NCBI RefSeq assembly: GCF_018271995.1 | Contig: NZ_JAGUCO010000027.1 | Location: 1-64,000 of the forward strand | Direction of reading: 5' to 3' | DNA from: Carboxylicivirga linearis | GTDB taxonomy: Bacteria > Bacteroidota > Bacteroidia > Bacteroidales > Marinilabiliaceae | DNA length: 64,000 nt | Shown here: one piece after another, positions 36,123-45,130 of the stretch | Position numbering within the stretch: position 1 is the stretch's first letter | Layout: each line of letters starts with the position of its first letter | Translations under genes and position numbers: made by a program | Notes under the pieces: model-generated | What the model saw: only the letters and a program-made list of their open reading frames with translations | The model's database searches: none | What the model was told of the DNA's origin: nothing

Positions 36123-38162
36123 ATGCCTCAACTGTGGTTAAATAATAAAGTAGCCGTAGAAAAAAACGAACTTGTGTCTTCTTTCTATAAAGAGAGAAAC
36201 TTAGCTCAGGAGCTTTGGAGATACAAGAACAAACCTTACGGCATCAAGCGCCTTCAGAAAGGTGGCAATGGTAGAAAGTTGCTGATTGATTTTGATACCT
36301 TACCACGCGAAATACAGGAGGCCCTTGGTGATCCACGCAAAGTAGGCCATATACTAGAACGCTATTATCGCATCGATTCTGATACTGTTGAGTATTATGG
36401 CGACTACAAAAGACCTCATTCAGGTTATCTTACCACTAAAGAACAGGAGCAATACATTGTAAATGCATCGGTGATGCATGCTGTTGTTCGCCTGGAACAG
36501 GATCGCATAATCGAGCGACGAAACAAACGCGGCAGTTTGCGTGGTTTAGGTTCAACACTTTGTACCGATGTAATCACCTTTAACGAAACGTTGAAAGTTC
36601 GTCACAAGGTTACTCATAACATACCTTCAAATGACAGGCGTTTTAAAGAGTATTTAAAAGCCTTTAAAATGGAAGGTTTGTACTCCATTATTAAAGATCC
36701 AATGGGTACCGGTCGCCAGAATGCTCGTAAGGTTGATAACAGTGTTTTAGAAATCATCAAAGGTCTGTTTATCGATGGTTATAAACCAACAGCCACCGAA
36801 ATAGCACGTAATTACGAAGCTTTTTTAAGTGGATATGCAGAGGTTTACAACGAAAAAACAGGCGAATTATACAATCCTAAAGACTTTCCGAAGCTTAGCG
36901 AATCAACTGTAAAGAACTACCTGGCTCAATGGGAACACAAAATTGGTACCCATAAGAAGCGAAGCGGCAACCGTCAGACGTATATTGCCAATTATATACC
37001 GCATGGTCAGATGGATTTACCTAAAAAAGCAGGATCCATGATATCAATCGATGACCGTCAGCCTCCTTTCTGGTACGAAAAAGGAAAACGTATGTGGTTC
37101 TATATTGGTATGGACGTTGCCAGTGGTTGTATTACCACCTTTGTTTACGGCAAAAGTAAAGAAGGTATTATCGTTGATTTTTACCGTCAAATGGTACGCT
37201 TCCACGCTGAGTATAACCTTGGTTTACCCATCGAATTAGAGTGTGAGAGTTCGTTAAACAGCAGCTTTAAAAACACCATCCTGCGCGAAGGTAATATGTT
37301 TAAACATGTACGCATCGAGGCAAACAACGCACAGGGTAAAATTATAGAGCGTCGCTTTGGTGCCATTCGTTACGAAGTTGAAAAGAAAGCACCAGGGTGG
37401 ATTGCACGTCCGTTTGCTAAAAAAGAATCGAACCAAGCCGGACCAGGTGACAACATGATTATTCCTTACGACGAATTGGTAGCAGCTCGTTTATCAGAAA
37501 TTGAAGACTGGAATAACTCACCTCACCACGAGAATAACGAACTAAGCAAGTGGGAATACTTCTTACAAAACCAACATGAAGAAACCAATCACATTAACTA
37601 TAAAGCTATCCTTCCCCACATTGGTTACAGTACACAAACGTCGTGTCATAGAGGTTACATCACCTTGCAAGGGCGAAAACGTGCGATTGCCGAAAACGGT
37701 AAGATCCTTACTGGTTCCTCCCTTATTGAAAAGATGAAGGTGATTGAAGGTAAAGATGTGGAAGTACGTTGGCTCGACAGCATGAATGGCGAAGTATTAA
37801 AAGCCTATGCATACATCGACGATCGCTTTATGTGTGAAGTAATTGAAATGCCACGCTTTAACCGTGCCAAAGCGGAACAAACCAAAGCCGATAAGGCAGC
37901 AATGGAACTACAATCTCACTATGCAATGACGGTTATTGGCTATGCTCAAACCACTGCCAAACAAATTGAGAAGGTTGGGTTCAATGATCTTTCTCCTAAA
38001 CCGGAGCGCAAATTTCAAATACCTAACCTTAAGCGATACGAAGCTAACGAAGAGTTTGCAGAGGTTGAGATATTAGATGAAGTACACCCCGACGATAACG
38101 AAATATTGTATAACCAAAATTCAGACGCCCCCTCTAGCTGGCGCGATAATTTTCTAAAATAA
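36123..38162 (+). CDS. MuA-like DDE transposase
   Basis: 679 aa, near MuA length (663). N-terminal winged-helix DNA-binding region (about 1-100), helical end-binding region, catalytic core about 300-480 and a C-terminal beta-barrel (about 500-560). Likely catalytic acids: Asp310 in SIDDRQPPF, a Glu (373 or 375) in LECESSLNSSF where Asp is usual, and Glu409 in QGKIIERRFG; 373 to 409 has the D35E spacing. It cuts and joins prophage ends during lysogenic insertion and replicative transposition. Next gene, 5 bases on, is its ATPase partner. Confidence 0.93.
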   Translation: MPQLWLNNKVAVEKNELVSSFYKERNLAQELWRYKNKPYGIKRLQKGGNGRKLLIDFDTLPREIQEALGDPRKVGHILERYYRIDSDTVEYYGDYKRPHSGYLTTKEQEQYIVNASVMHAVVRLEQDRIIERRNKRGSLRGLGSTLCTDVITFNETLKVRHKVTHNIPSNDRRFKEYLKAFKMEGLYSIIKDPMGTGRQNARKVDNSVLEIIKGLFIDGYKPTATEIARNYEAFLSGYAEVYNEKTGELYNPKDFPKLSESTVKNYLAQWEHKIGTHKKRSGNRQTYIANYIPHGQMDLPKKAGSMISIDDRQPPFWYEKGKRMWFYIGMDVASGCITTFVYGKSKEGIIVDFYRQMVRFHAEYNLGLPIELECESSLNSSFKNTILREGNMFKHVRIEANNAQGKIIERRFGAIRYEVEKKAPGWIARPFAKKESNQAGPGDNMIIPYDELVAARLSEIEDWNNSPHHENNELSKWEYFLQNQHEETNHINYKAILPHIGYSTQTSCHRGYITLQGRKRAIAENGKILTGSSLIEKMKVIEGKDVEVRWLDSMNGEVLKAYAYIDDRFMCEVIEMPRFNRAKAEQTKADKAAMELQSHYAMTVIGYAQTTAKQIEKVGFNDLSPKPERKFQIPNLKRYEANEEFAEVEILDEVHPDDNEILYNQNSDAPSSWRDNFLK

Positions 38163-38167
38163 GAATC

Positions 38168-39046
38168 ATGAATTTATCTCAGGAGTTTAAACAGAACGTA
38201 CGTGCAGCTATACTGCATCACCGACAAAACTTTGGCGGTACGGATACCGACTATGCACGAACCCTTGGTATCAAACCATCTATTTACAGCCGATTGAAAA
38301 AAGGTGAAACAGAAGGGTTATTATCGAATACCATTTGGATCACGATTGGACGTGAGTTAGATGTTCGCATGCATCAAAGTACCTGGAAGGTGGCACGAAC
38401 TAAAGTCTATAACGAAATTGAAGAGAGTCTTCACTTTTGTAAAGAGTATAGTAAATCTATGATATTGGCTGATGACTGCGGTATTGGTAAAACCTTTTGC
38501 ACACGCCATATTATCCGCTCTATGAAAAACACCTTTTATGTCGATTGCTCTCAGGGTAAAACCAAACAGCAGTTTATACGCCTGTTGGCTAAAACGGTAG
38601 GTGTAGATAATAAAGGCCGTTATGTGGATGTGAAAGCCAACCTGAAGTACTACATCAACCTGTTAGATAAACCACTTATTGTGTTGGATGAAGCAGGCGA
38701 TTTGGATTACAACGCCTTTTTAGAATTAAAGGAGTTGTGGAATGGTACCGATGGTGGATGTGCCTGGTACATGATCGGTGCAGATGGCCTACGCGCCAAA
38801 ATGCAGCGAGGTATCAGAAATAACAAAGTAGGCTATGCCGAAATATTCAGTCGTTTTTCTGATGAGTTTATTACCCTGGTACCAACCGGATCGATGGATA
38901 AAAAGCAGTTCTATGCCGATTTAATTGGTGCAGTAGCCACCGCTAACCTAACCGAAAAAAGCAAGGTGAATGTATTGGTCAACCAGTGCATTAAGAAAGA
39001 AGCCACCTTACGTCATTTAGAAACCCTTATTAAAATTGGAGCTTAA
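38168..39046 (+). CDS. MuB-like AAA+ ATPase
   Basis: 292 aa. N-terminal helix-turn-helix (about 25-65; ARTLGIKPSIYSRLKKGE), Walker A DDCGIGKT (102-109), Walker B PLIVLDEAGD (169-178). MuB binds target DNA, delivers it to the transposase and gives target immunity. Directly after the transposase gene, as in Mu. Confidence 0.92.
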   Translation: MNLSQEFKQNVRAAILHHRQNFGGTDTDYARTLGIKPSIYSRLKKGETEGLLSNTIWITIGRELDVRMHQSTWKVARTKVYNEIEESLHFCKEYSKSMILADDCGIGKTFCTRHIIRSMKNTFYVDCSQGKTKQQFIRLLAKTVGVDNKGRYVDVKANLKYYINLLDKPLIVLDEAGDLDYNAFLELKELWNGTDGGCAWYMIGADGLRAKMQRGIRNNKVGYAEIFSRFSDEFITLVPTGSMDKKQFYADLIGAVATANLTEKSKVNVLVNQCIKKEATLRHLETLIKIGA

Positions 39047-39048
39047 CA

Positions 39049-39690
39049 ATGGCCAGACCCAAAGCAGTATACGCTAAAAATTTATATGAGCTAAAAGACA
39101 AGATTAAAAGATTTGCTTTTTCAGGCGTGTTCGAGATTGTAATGGGACAGCCAACCACCACAGGAATGTGGATCATCTATGGTAATGAAAAGAATGGTAA
39201 AACATGGTTTGCACTTAAAATTGCCGATTACCTAAGTCAGTTAGCAAACGTGCTATATGTAAGTGCAGAGGAAGGAATTGACGGTGAATTTATTGAAGCT
39301 TGCGAACGCGCAAAGATACCTTTCAACAATCGATCGTTGAAGTTTTACGAGTACACCGAAATAGAAGTACTCGACGAAATGTTGAGCAAAAAGAGAGCTC
39401 CTAAAATAGTGTTTATAGATAACGTCACCATCTATGCTGATGAGTTGAAAAATGGTGTCTTACGACAGTTTACTCAAAAACATGCTGATAAACTGTTTGT
39501 GTTCCTGGCTCACGAAGAGCGAAAAGAACCACATGGAGCCACCGCTAAACTCATTAAAAAGCTATCGAAAGTGATTGTACGAGTACAAGGTTTAGCCTGT
39601 TTTGTTAGTGGCCGTTGTCCGGGTGGAGTACTTACCATCGATGAAGAAAAAGCCCAGTTATTTCATGGAGTAGAAACAACAAGTAATTAA
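39049..39690 (+). CDS. Second P-loop ATPase, RecA/RepA-like
   Basis: 213 aa. Walker A GNEKNGKT (45-52), an acidic VSAEEG strand, Walker B KIVFIDN (119-125), and LAHEER as possible sensor. The layout matches the AAA_24/RepA-like single-domain ATPases found in phage replication or recombination. It is not part of the Mu core set. It starts 2 bases after the MuB-like gene, so probably works on DNA in the same early programme. Confidence 0.75.
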   Translation: MARPKAVYAKNLYELKDKIKRFAFSGVFEIVMGQPTTTGMWIIYGNEKNGKTWFALKIADYLSQLANVLYVSAEEGIDGEFIEACERAKIPFNNRSLKFYEYTEIEVLDEMLSKKRAPKIVFIDNVTIYADELKNGVLRQFTQKHADKLFVFLAHEERKEPHGATAKLIKKLSKVIVRVQGLACFVSGRCPGGVLTIDEEKAQLFHGVETTSN

Positions 39691-39692
39691 AT

Positions 39693-39941
39693 ATGAATTT
39701 TCAGAAAGTAAAAACCCGTAAAGAATCATTGTTATTCCCAATCATTTGGATGGATGCAAAGTCGAACCCTCAACACTTCTTTGATGAAAATAAGAAGATA
39801 GTAAGCTTCGATAAGTTAGAGAAAGTTAAAGCATTCCTTAGAAAGGAGCGCCCTCTGTTATGCCGCATCGGATTAAAGAAATTTCCGAAAGTAGGTTATG
39901 TAAAAAGTGTTAGTAAAACCGATTATAACATACTAGAATGA
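39693..39941 (+). CDS. Unknown early protein
   Basis: 82 aa, basic, no signal or membrane segment. Not recognised. It starts 2 bases after the ATPase gene and its stop overlaps the next start (ATGA), so it is translated with its neighbours. Confidence 0.7.
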   Translation: MNFQKVKTRKESLLFPIIWMDAKSNPQHFFDENKKIVSFDKLEKVKAFLRKERPLLCRIGLKKFPKVGYVKSVSKTDYNILE

Positions 39942-40387
39942 CAGTAGCAAAAAACGTACACGCCCAGTTTTACAACTTATTAAATAAGATGGGCATTCCA
40001 CAAAGCGACCGTCGTGATTTTCTAATGGATTATACCAATGGTTTAACCGATAGTCTTAGCGAGTTATACAGCAAAGATCCTTTGATGTATTTCAAGATGA
40101 TTAACGACATGGCAGAAACGGTTAAGAAAAGAACCACTGATGTTGATAAATGGCGAAAGCGTGTGATGGCCAGTGTGGGAGGTTACTTAAAACTAATGGG
40201 CCGCGAAAGCAATGCCAATCTGATTAAAAAAATTGCATGCCGTGCAACCGGTTACGATAATTTTAATGCGATACCTCCATCAAGGTTAATGAATGTTTAT
40301 AACACCTTTTTGAATAAGCAACAAGACTTTAAACAGTTAACCAAGGAAATGCAATACGAACTTGCATCTAAAACTCTGTTAAACTAA
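39938..40387 (+). CDS. Unknown helical early protein, possibly GemA-like
   Basis: 149 aa, helical. The C-terminal part (KKIACRATGYDNFNAIPPSR then LMNVYNTFLNKQ) resembles the regulatory GemA/gp16 region of Mu-like phages by eye and position, but the match is weak. Start overlaps the previous stop. Confidence 0.65.
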   Translation: MTVAKNVHAQFYNLLNKMGIPQSDRRDFLMDYTNGLTDSLSELYSKDPLMYFKMINDMAETVKKRTTDVDKWRKRVMASVGGYLKLMGRESNANLIKKIACRATGYDNFNAIPPSRLMNVYNTFLNKQQDFKQLTKEMQYELASKTLLN

Positions 40388-40392
40388 ATACC

Positions 40393-40611
40393 ATGGTTAA
40401 AATAATGGATCGCCAGTGGTTAACCGAAAAGTTAACAGGCATAAAGCTAAAAATTGAAGAGTTGCATAAGGAGCAAAACACTGCAGATTTGCAACGATCA
40501 ATTGATATAACCAGGCAACTATCTAACTACGAATATACAAAACGTAGCCTTGAACAACGCCTGGCGAACTATCAGCCATCAGCTGCACCTCAATTTACAA
40601 TAATCAATTAA
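40393..40611 (+). CDS. Small coiled-coil early protein
   Basis: 72 aa; a second start at 40405 is possible. Strongly helical with heptad-like spacing (LTGIKLKIEELHKEQNTAD). Function unknown. Confidence 0.6.
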   Translation: MVKIMDRQWLTEKLTGIKLKIEELHKEQNTADLQRSIDITRQLSNYEYTKRSLEQRLANYQPSAAPQFTIIN

Positions 40612-40650
40612 TAAATATGCCTTGGGCGGCTTTGTAAAACCCATGAAATT

Positions 40651-40914
40651 ATGAGTAAAGTAGGAAAAAGAGTGCTGTACAAATTCGGCCAAAACGATGT
40701 TGAATTCATTGATGCTTTACGGGTAACTGATGGCGGTGTTAACCCTGCCAAAGTAGGCGATCAGTATCCAGGTGTTATTGTGGCTGATTGGAGCCAAGGC
40801 GAATATGAAGGATGTGTCAATATTTCTGTAACACTGGATGGATGTGTTTTGCCAATGTGGAAAACATCTGTGATGGAAGGAACAGGTGTTAATGAGTACA
40901 CCTTAATTGACTAG
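40651..40914 (+). CDS. Unknown small beta-rich early protein
   Basis: 87 aa, alternating hydrophobic strands and acidic turns, no known motif. 39 bases after the previous gene. A CCCGG/CCGGG hairpin (40924-40951) follows it. Confidence 0.6.
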   Translation: MSKVGKRVLYKFGQNDVEFIDALRVTDGGVNPAKVGDQYPGVIVADWSQGEYEGCVNISVTLDGCVLPMWKTSVMEGTGVNEYTLID

Positions 40915-41007
40915 GTCAATAATCCCGGTGTGGATTGAAACCCTATCCGGGAACAAAGTTCAATTATCATTTTAATCATTAATAATTCACCATTAACAAT
41001 TAAATCA

Positions 41008-41697
41008 ATGGAAACAATACAATTAGAAAAACTTACTCCGGAACAAAAAAAACAACTCATGGCCGATTTAATGGCTGAAGAGGAAGCAAAGCAAAAAACT
41101 ATCAAGGCTGAGCGTGATATTTATAAAGAAACGGTTGGTAAAACAGTGGCCGAAACCATTAAAGAAATGGAGATAGTAAGCTCATTGTTATCGAAAGCAA
41201 AGGCCAATGTATTCAATAACTTTTCTGCTCTGTTGGATATGAAAAAAGAGTTGTATGGTTACAAAGAAGGTCAGCAGAGCCACACATTCACCAACGCATT
41301 AGGCCAAAGTATTGAGGTCGGTTACCGTCAGATTGATGGTTGGGACGATACTGTAGAGGCAGGCATTGCGAAAGTTAACAGCTATATCGATAGCCTTGCC
41401 ACCAATGCCGAAACGGCCAAACTGGTTAAGGTTATTCAAAGCTTACTGAAGAAAGATCAGAAAGGCAACCTGAAAAGCAACCGTGTTTTAGAACTTCAGA
41501 ACCTTGCTGATGAGTTAGACAGTCCGCTGTTTACTGATGGTGTTAACATTATTCGTGAAGCTTACAAGCCTGTTCGTTCTGCCTATTTTATTGAAGCCAG
41601 TTATAAAGACGAAACTGGTAAAAAGGTAACCGTTCCTCTCAGTATTACTACTGTTGAATTTCCTGAAGGTGCTAATGTAAAAATAGATGCACTATGA
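41008..41697 (+). CDS. DUF3164 family protein
   Basis: 229 aa. Long N-terminal helix (EQKKQLMADLMAEEEAKQK) and the DUF3164 body, with the typical beta segment around GQSIEVGYRQIDGWDD and the C-terminal motif ADELDSPLFTDGVNIIREAY. Found in the early region of Mu-like phages; function not established. Its last codons overlap the start of the next small gene. Confidence 0.88.
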   Translation: METIQLEKLTPEQKKQLMADLMAEEEAKQKTIKAERDIYKETVGKTVAETIKEMEIVSSLLSKAKANVFNNFSALLDMKKELYGYKEGQQSHTFTNALGQSIEVGYRQIDGWDDTVEAGIAKVNSYIDSLATNAETAKLVKVIQSLLKKDQKGNLKSNRVLELQNLADELDSPLFTDGVNIIREAYKPVRSAYFIEASYKDETGKKVTVPLSITTVEFPEGANVKIDAL

Positions 41698-41861
41698 TTA
41701 CATGGGCTGATGTTGTAACGTTATCATCACTCGCTATTGTATTATGCATTGGCATTTGGGGTGGAATACGCGACTATAAAAAAAGAAAAGCTCAGGAGGC
41801 TAAACGATTTGGCGATCACAGCCGTCCTGAGCCATTCGATAAACGATTAGAAAATAAGTAA
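41694..41861 (+). CDS. Small single-helix membrane protein
   Basis: 55 aa, start ATG overlaps the DUF3164 stop. One membrane helix (about 7-25, VTLSSLAIVLCIGIWGG) followed by a basic tail (RDYKKRKAQEAKR). Unknown role. A 7-base-pair hairpin (TCCCGAT/ATCGGGA, 41874-41891) follows the stop. Confidence 0.6.
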   Translation: MITWADVVTLSSLAIVLCIGIWGGIRDYKKRKAQEAKRFGDHSRPEPFDKRLENK

Positions 41862-41911
41862 TAACCGTTGGTGTCCCGATAATAATCGGGATGCCTTAAC
41901 AAAACAAAAGT

Positions 41912-42391
41912 ATGGAGAATTTATTTGAATGCCGTGTGCGTTACGAGAAGATTGATGAGCAAAGCGGTAAAGAAAAGAAAGTAACAGAATGTTATTTGGT
42001 AGATGCTGTTAACCATGGCGAAGCTGAAGAGCGAATGTACAAAGAAATGGAAGCCATGATTCGTGGTGAGTTTGTGGTTACTACAGTTCGTAAAGCCAAC
42101 TACACTGAAATATTTGACAATATGGATGGTGACCGTTGGTTTAAATCAAAGATATCATTTGAATCGGTTAGTGAAAAGACAGGATTAGCAAAGAAAGTAA
42201 GTAACAACATATTGGTCATGGCTAACAATGTGAAAGATGCTTACGACAATATACAGGAAGGCATGGGCGGTATGACTGTTGATTTCGAGATTAATGCCAT
42301 TGCTGAAAGTCCAATACTCGATTTCTTTCCTTATCCGTTAGCTGAAGCTGCAGAGAAACTGGATGGTAAATCAAACGCTTATAAAGACTAA
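41912..42391 (+). CDS. DUF4494 family protein
   Basis: 159 aa with two copies of one motif: CRVRYEKIDEQSGKEKKVTE and SKISFESVSEKTGLAKKVSN, each followed by a helix. This is the DUF4494 pattern of Bacteroidota phages and mobile elements. Function unknown. Confidence 0.85.
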   Translation: MENLFECRVRYEKIDEQSGKEKKVTECYLVDAVNHGEAEERMYKEMEAMIRGEFVVTTVRKANYTEIFDNMDGDRWFKSKISFESVSEKTGLAKKVSNNILVMANNVKDAYDNIQEGMGGMTVDFEINAIAESPILDFFPYPLAEAAEKLDGKSNAYKD

Positions 42392-42393
42392 CC

Positions 42394-42576
42394 ATGTCAT
42401 TGCTAATGGTAAGCTGCGATAATTGTGGTAAAGAACGCTTTATATATCAATTAAATATAAATGAAGAAAATAAAAAGGTTCTTTGCCACAGTTGTTACAA
42501 CAGCGAAAAAACAGAAGAAAGGAAGTTAGTTGATCACATACATAACCTGGTAACAGATGAAGAAACGATATTGTAA
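42394..42576 (+). CDS. Small zinc-ribbon protein
   Basis: 60 aa with CDNCGKE and CHSCYNS, a four-cysteine zinc site at residues about 9-34. Probable nucleic-acid or protein contact module. Its end overlaps the next gene by 20 bases. Confidence 0.65.
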   Translation: MSLLMVSCDNCGKERFIYQLNINEENKKVLCHSCYNSEKTEERKLVDHIHNLVTDEETIL

Positions 42577-42769
42577 ACCAGTTACATGCCCCGACTGCGA
42601 TGGATACGGACAATTAAACGTAAACTTTTATAAAAGTCCTAAAGATCCAACCATTGAAGATTGTTCTACCTGTCATGGTACAGGCCGCTTATTACGGGTT
42701 GTTGAAATAACCCACTTACCACTTATCAAAAATCAAAACTTACTTAAAACTGTAACCCATGAAAGTTAG
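42557..42769 (+). CDS. DnaJ-type zinc-finger protein
   Basis: 70 aa with CPDCDGYG and CSTCHGTG, the CxxCxGxG pair of DnaJ cysteine-rich domains. Likely binds one zinc. Overlaps both neighbours, so translation is coupled. Confidence 0.7.
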   Translation: MKKRYCKPVTCPDCDGYGQLNVNFYKSPKDPTIEDCSTCHGTGRLLRVVEITHLPLIKNQNLLKTVTHES

Positions 42770-42866
42770 AAAAACAGATATCACAACACTCATCTATTTT
42801 AGTTTGGTAGCATGTGCCATACTTGCCGTTGTTGCCTTTGTGTTTACTGCAATAATAACTATTTGA
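42759..42866 (+). CDS. 35-residue membrane protein
   Basis: MKVRKTD then a single hydrophobic helix to the end (LIYFSLVACAILAVVAFVFT). Its ATG overlaps the end of the zinc-finger gene. Short, but start, overlap and composition are consistent with a real phage membrane peptide. Confidence 0.5.
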   Translation: MKVRKTDITTLIYFSLVACAILAVVAFVFTAIITI

Positions 42867-42867
42867 T

Positions 42868-43020
42868 ATGCATGACGAAGATTATTTTAATACACGCGAG
42901 TGTTGGGATGCTGATCCAATGGTGAGTGGATCCGGTAGTGAAGCACCTGGTTGTTTCATCGCCTTACCATTTATTATAATATCCATTGCGCTGATAGTAA
43001 TTTATTTAATCGATAATTAA
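42868..43020 (+). CDS. 50-residue protein with C-terminal membrane helix
   Basis: Acidic N-terminus (MHDEDYFNTRECWDADP), Gly/Ser linker, then a membrane helix (FIALPFIIISIALIVIYLI). Starts one base after the previous stop. Unknown role. Confidence 0.5.
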   Translation: MHDEDYFNTRECWDADPMVSGSGSEAPGCFIALPFIIISIALIVIYLIDN

Positions 43021-43021
43021 A

Positions 43022-43291
43022 ATGATACATATTTTTAATGAAATAGTAGAGGAAAGAAAAAGACAGGATGAAAAGTGGGGAGAACAAAACCATAAGCCTG
43101 TAGAATGGTGTGCCATATTAGGCGAGGAAGTTGGTGAAGTAAACAAAGCGGCCTTAGAAGCTCATTTTAAAATGTACTATAAGGATAACGAAAAGCTTGC
43201 AAACTATAGAGAAGAGTTAATACAAGTGGCTGCAGTGGCAGTTGCCATGATTGAAAGTTTGGAACGTAATAAACCATTGTATCAGAAATGA
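43022..43291 (+). CDS. MazG-like nucleotide pyrophosphohydrolase
   Basis: 89 aa. Helices with RKRQDEKWGEQ, the metal-binding LGEEVGEVNKAA motif (ExxE pair) and a second acidic helix (YREELIQVAAVAVAMIES). Typical short phage MazG-like protein that may hydrolyse alarmone or damaged nucleotides. Stop overlaps the next start. Confidence 0.82.
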   Translation: MIHIFNEIVEERKRQDEKWGEQNHKPVEWCAILGEEVGEVNKAALEAHFKMYYKDNEKLANYREELIQVAAVAVAMIESLERNKPLYQK

Positions 43292-43815
43292 CAGACTATT
43301 TATTTTATGATGAAGCTACCAAAACTGAAATTATTGCTACCTATACAAAGGGTGGAAAATTAAAGAAGGTAACAACTAAAAAAGGTGTATTGCAGCTAGA
43401 TGGATTAGAATATTTCATTCCGTGTAGCGAAGATAAAATTGATACCCAATTTTTAAAGATTATAGTAGTTTCTCCCGACGAATTCTTCAAACATGCACAA
43501 AAGGTATGGTTTGAGTTTTATACTTACGACACCGGCTTAGATTATTTGTTTGGTGCCAAAGATGGAAATGCATTAAAGGCAATTGGCAAACAGCTAACCA
43601 AGCTAACCGGAAGTACAGAAACCGCCTTAGATGCTTTTAAATACATAACAAAGCACTGGAACCAGTTGGATCCATTCTACCGTAACAATAAGGATCTGAC
43701 TTTTATAAACTCTCAGTTAAACAAAATTCTAAACCTACTGAAGAATGGAAAACAAACCGGCACAGCAGCCCAAAGCCATACTGCCGATGATCTCCGCAGG
43801 GGCTTCCAGTCGTGA
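43288..43815 (+). CDS. Unknown early protein with replication-protein-like C-terminus
   Basis: 175 aa. N-terminal beta part, then a helical domain (AKDGNALKAIGKQLTKLTGS to WNQLDPFYRNNKDLTFINSQ) like that near the end of phage replication-initiation or DnaT-like proteins. Evidence is pattern resemblance only. Overlaps the next gene by 71 bases. Confidence 0.6.
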   Translation: MTDYLFYDEATKTEIIATYTKGGKLKKVTTKKGVLQLDGLEYFIPCSEDKIDTQFLKIIVVSPDEFFKHAQKVWFEFYTYDTGLDYLFGAKDGNALKAIGKQLTKLTGSTETALDAFKYITKHWNQLDPFYRNNKDLTFINSQLNKILNLLKNGKQTGTAAQSHTADDLRRGFQS

Positions 43816-44251
43816 CCTGATAAAAGCCTTTGCTAACCTTACCCCTGAGCGAGTGCTTGGGGGTAATTATAAAAGCATGGCTTTAATACGTAAAGAGGAA
43901 GGTGAAGAAAAAGCTGAACAGGCATTAGCCATATTATTAGCCGATACAGCACTGGCCTTTGGAGAAAGTTTAACTAAAGAAATGGCTCTCTATTTTGCTA
44001 CCGAAATACTCAACGCCTACTACTGGCTAAGCCTCGAAGATTGCTTTATAGTACTCAACCGTATAAAGAGAGGTAAGTTATACGGCAAGCTTAACCTTAA
44101 TACCTTTTTAAATGCTTTTGAAACCTATAATAAAGAGCGTTTAAATATGGCTGATGATCTAAGCTTTAGTAAGCACTTAGAGATAAAAGAAGAGCGCCCA
44201 TTGTATGAAAGAGCGAATATAATTGCACAGACTTATAAAGTGAAAAAATAA
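43745..44251 (+). CDS. Unknown helical early protein
   Basis: 168 aa, helical, with a segment (YYWLSLEDCFIVLNRIKRGK) seen in small proteins of Bacteroidota phages. It begins 71 bases inside the previous gene in another frame. No enzyme motif found. Confidence 0.6.
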   Translation: MENKPAQQPKAILPMISAGASSRDLIKAFANLTPERVLGGNYKSMALIRKEEGEEKAEQALAILLADTALAFGESLTKEMALYFATEILNAYYWLSLEDCFIVLNRIKRGKLYGKLNLNTFLNAFETYNKERLNMADDLSFSKHLEIKEERPLYERANIIAQTYKVKK

Positions 44252-44284
44252 GTGTTGATGCTTATAAATTTTAAATAATATCAA

Positions 44285-45130
44285 ATGTGGATAATTCCAG
44301 ACAAACTATTATATCAATTGCTACCGGAACAGGAGGCTTGGAACGAGGACTTGAATTGGCAGGATGCAACATTAGAGTTGCCGCTTATGTGGAGGTCGAA
44401 GCATTCATTATTGCCAACCTGGTATCAGCGATGGAAACGAATAAAATGGATGCAGCTCCTGTTTGGGTGGATGTTAAAACCTTCCCTTCAGAAAACTTTC
44501 GTGGAAAGATACACGGCATCACTGCCGGATATCCATGTCAACCTTTCTCACATGCAGGTAAACGAAAAGGAACAACAGACAAAAGACACATTTTTCCGCA
44601 TATACTCAGAGTTATCAAAACAGTTGAACCTATTTGGTGTTTCTTCGAAAATGTATCAGGACATTTATCAATGGGATATGCAGAGGTTTACAGAAGCCTT
44701 CGACATTTGGGTTACAATGTTGAATCAGGAATATTCTCAGCGGAAGAGGTTGGTGCACCACACTCAAGAAAGAGATTGTATATACTCGCAATTAAAATGG
44801 AGTACGCCAATGCTTCCACGATCAAGAGAGTCATATTCACAAATGAAACGAAACAGTCCAACTTTAGAAACACAAGTAAAATGGCCAACGCCTGTAGCAA
44901 GCGAAAGCGAGAAAGCATGCAAGGGTCAAAGTCAGGAGTGTTTAACACAACTTGCTATAAATGGCCAGTTGGAAGAGGGAAGTCACAATATGCGTGGGAA
45001 GCATCCAGGACGATTGAATCCGGCTTGGGTTGCACAGCTAATGGGTATGACTTTAGAATCGATCTTTTACGTGCCCTTGGCAACGGAGTTGTACCTCAAA
45101 CAGCAGCCAAAGCTTTCAAAAGCTTGTTAG
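44285..45130 (+). CDS. Long ORF overlapping the methyltransferase in another frame
   Basis: 281 codons open from an ATG that shares bases with the GTG of the methyltransferase and spanning nearly all of it. It is basic and Trp/Gln-rich and carries W-[ST]-T-P at 172 and W-P-T-P at 200, then LNPAWVAQLMGM from 244. From memory, WPTP repeats and LNPxWVxxLMG occur in phage proteins annotated as or beside cytosine methyltransferases. Such length without a stop in an AT-rich genome, with motif-like content, suggests real dual coding. It may instead be a by-product of the constrained first frame. Function unknown. Confidence 0.45.
   Translation: MWIIPDKLLYQLLPEQEAWNEDLNWQDATLELPLMWRSKHSLLPTWYQRWKRIKWMQLLFGWMLKPSLQKTFVERYTASLPDIHVNLSHMQVNEKEQQTKDTFFRIYSELSKQLNLFGVSSKMYQDIYQWDMQRFTEAFDIWVTMLNQEYSQRKRLVHHTQERDCIYSQLKWSTPMLPRSRESYSQMKRNSPTLETQVKWPTPVASESEKACKGQSQECLTQLAINGQLEEGSHNMRGKHPGRLNPAWVAQLMGMTLESIFYVPLATELYLKQQPKLSKAC

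Noticed and set aside
44712-44948. Antisense 78-codon frame in the methyltransferase gene
   Set aside because: Opposite strand to two better-supported frames, no motif, no start context.
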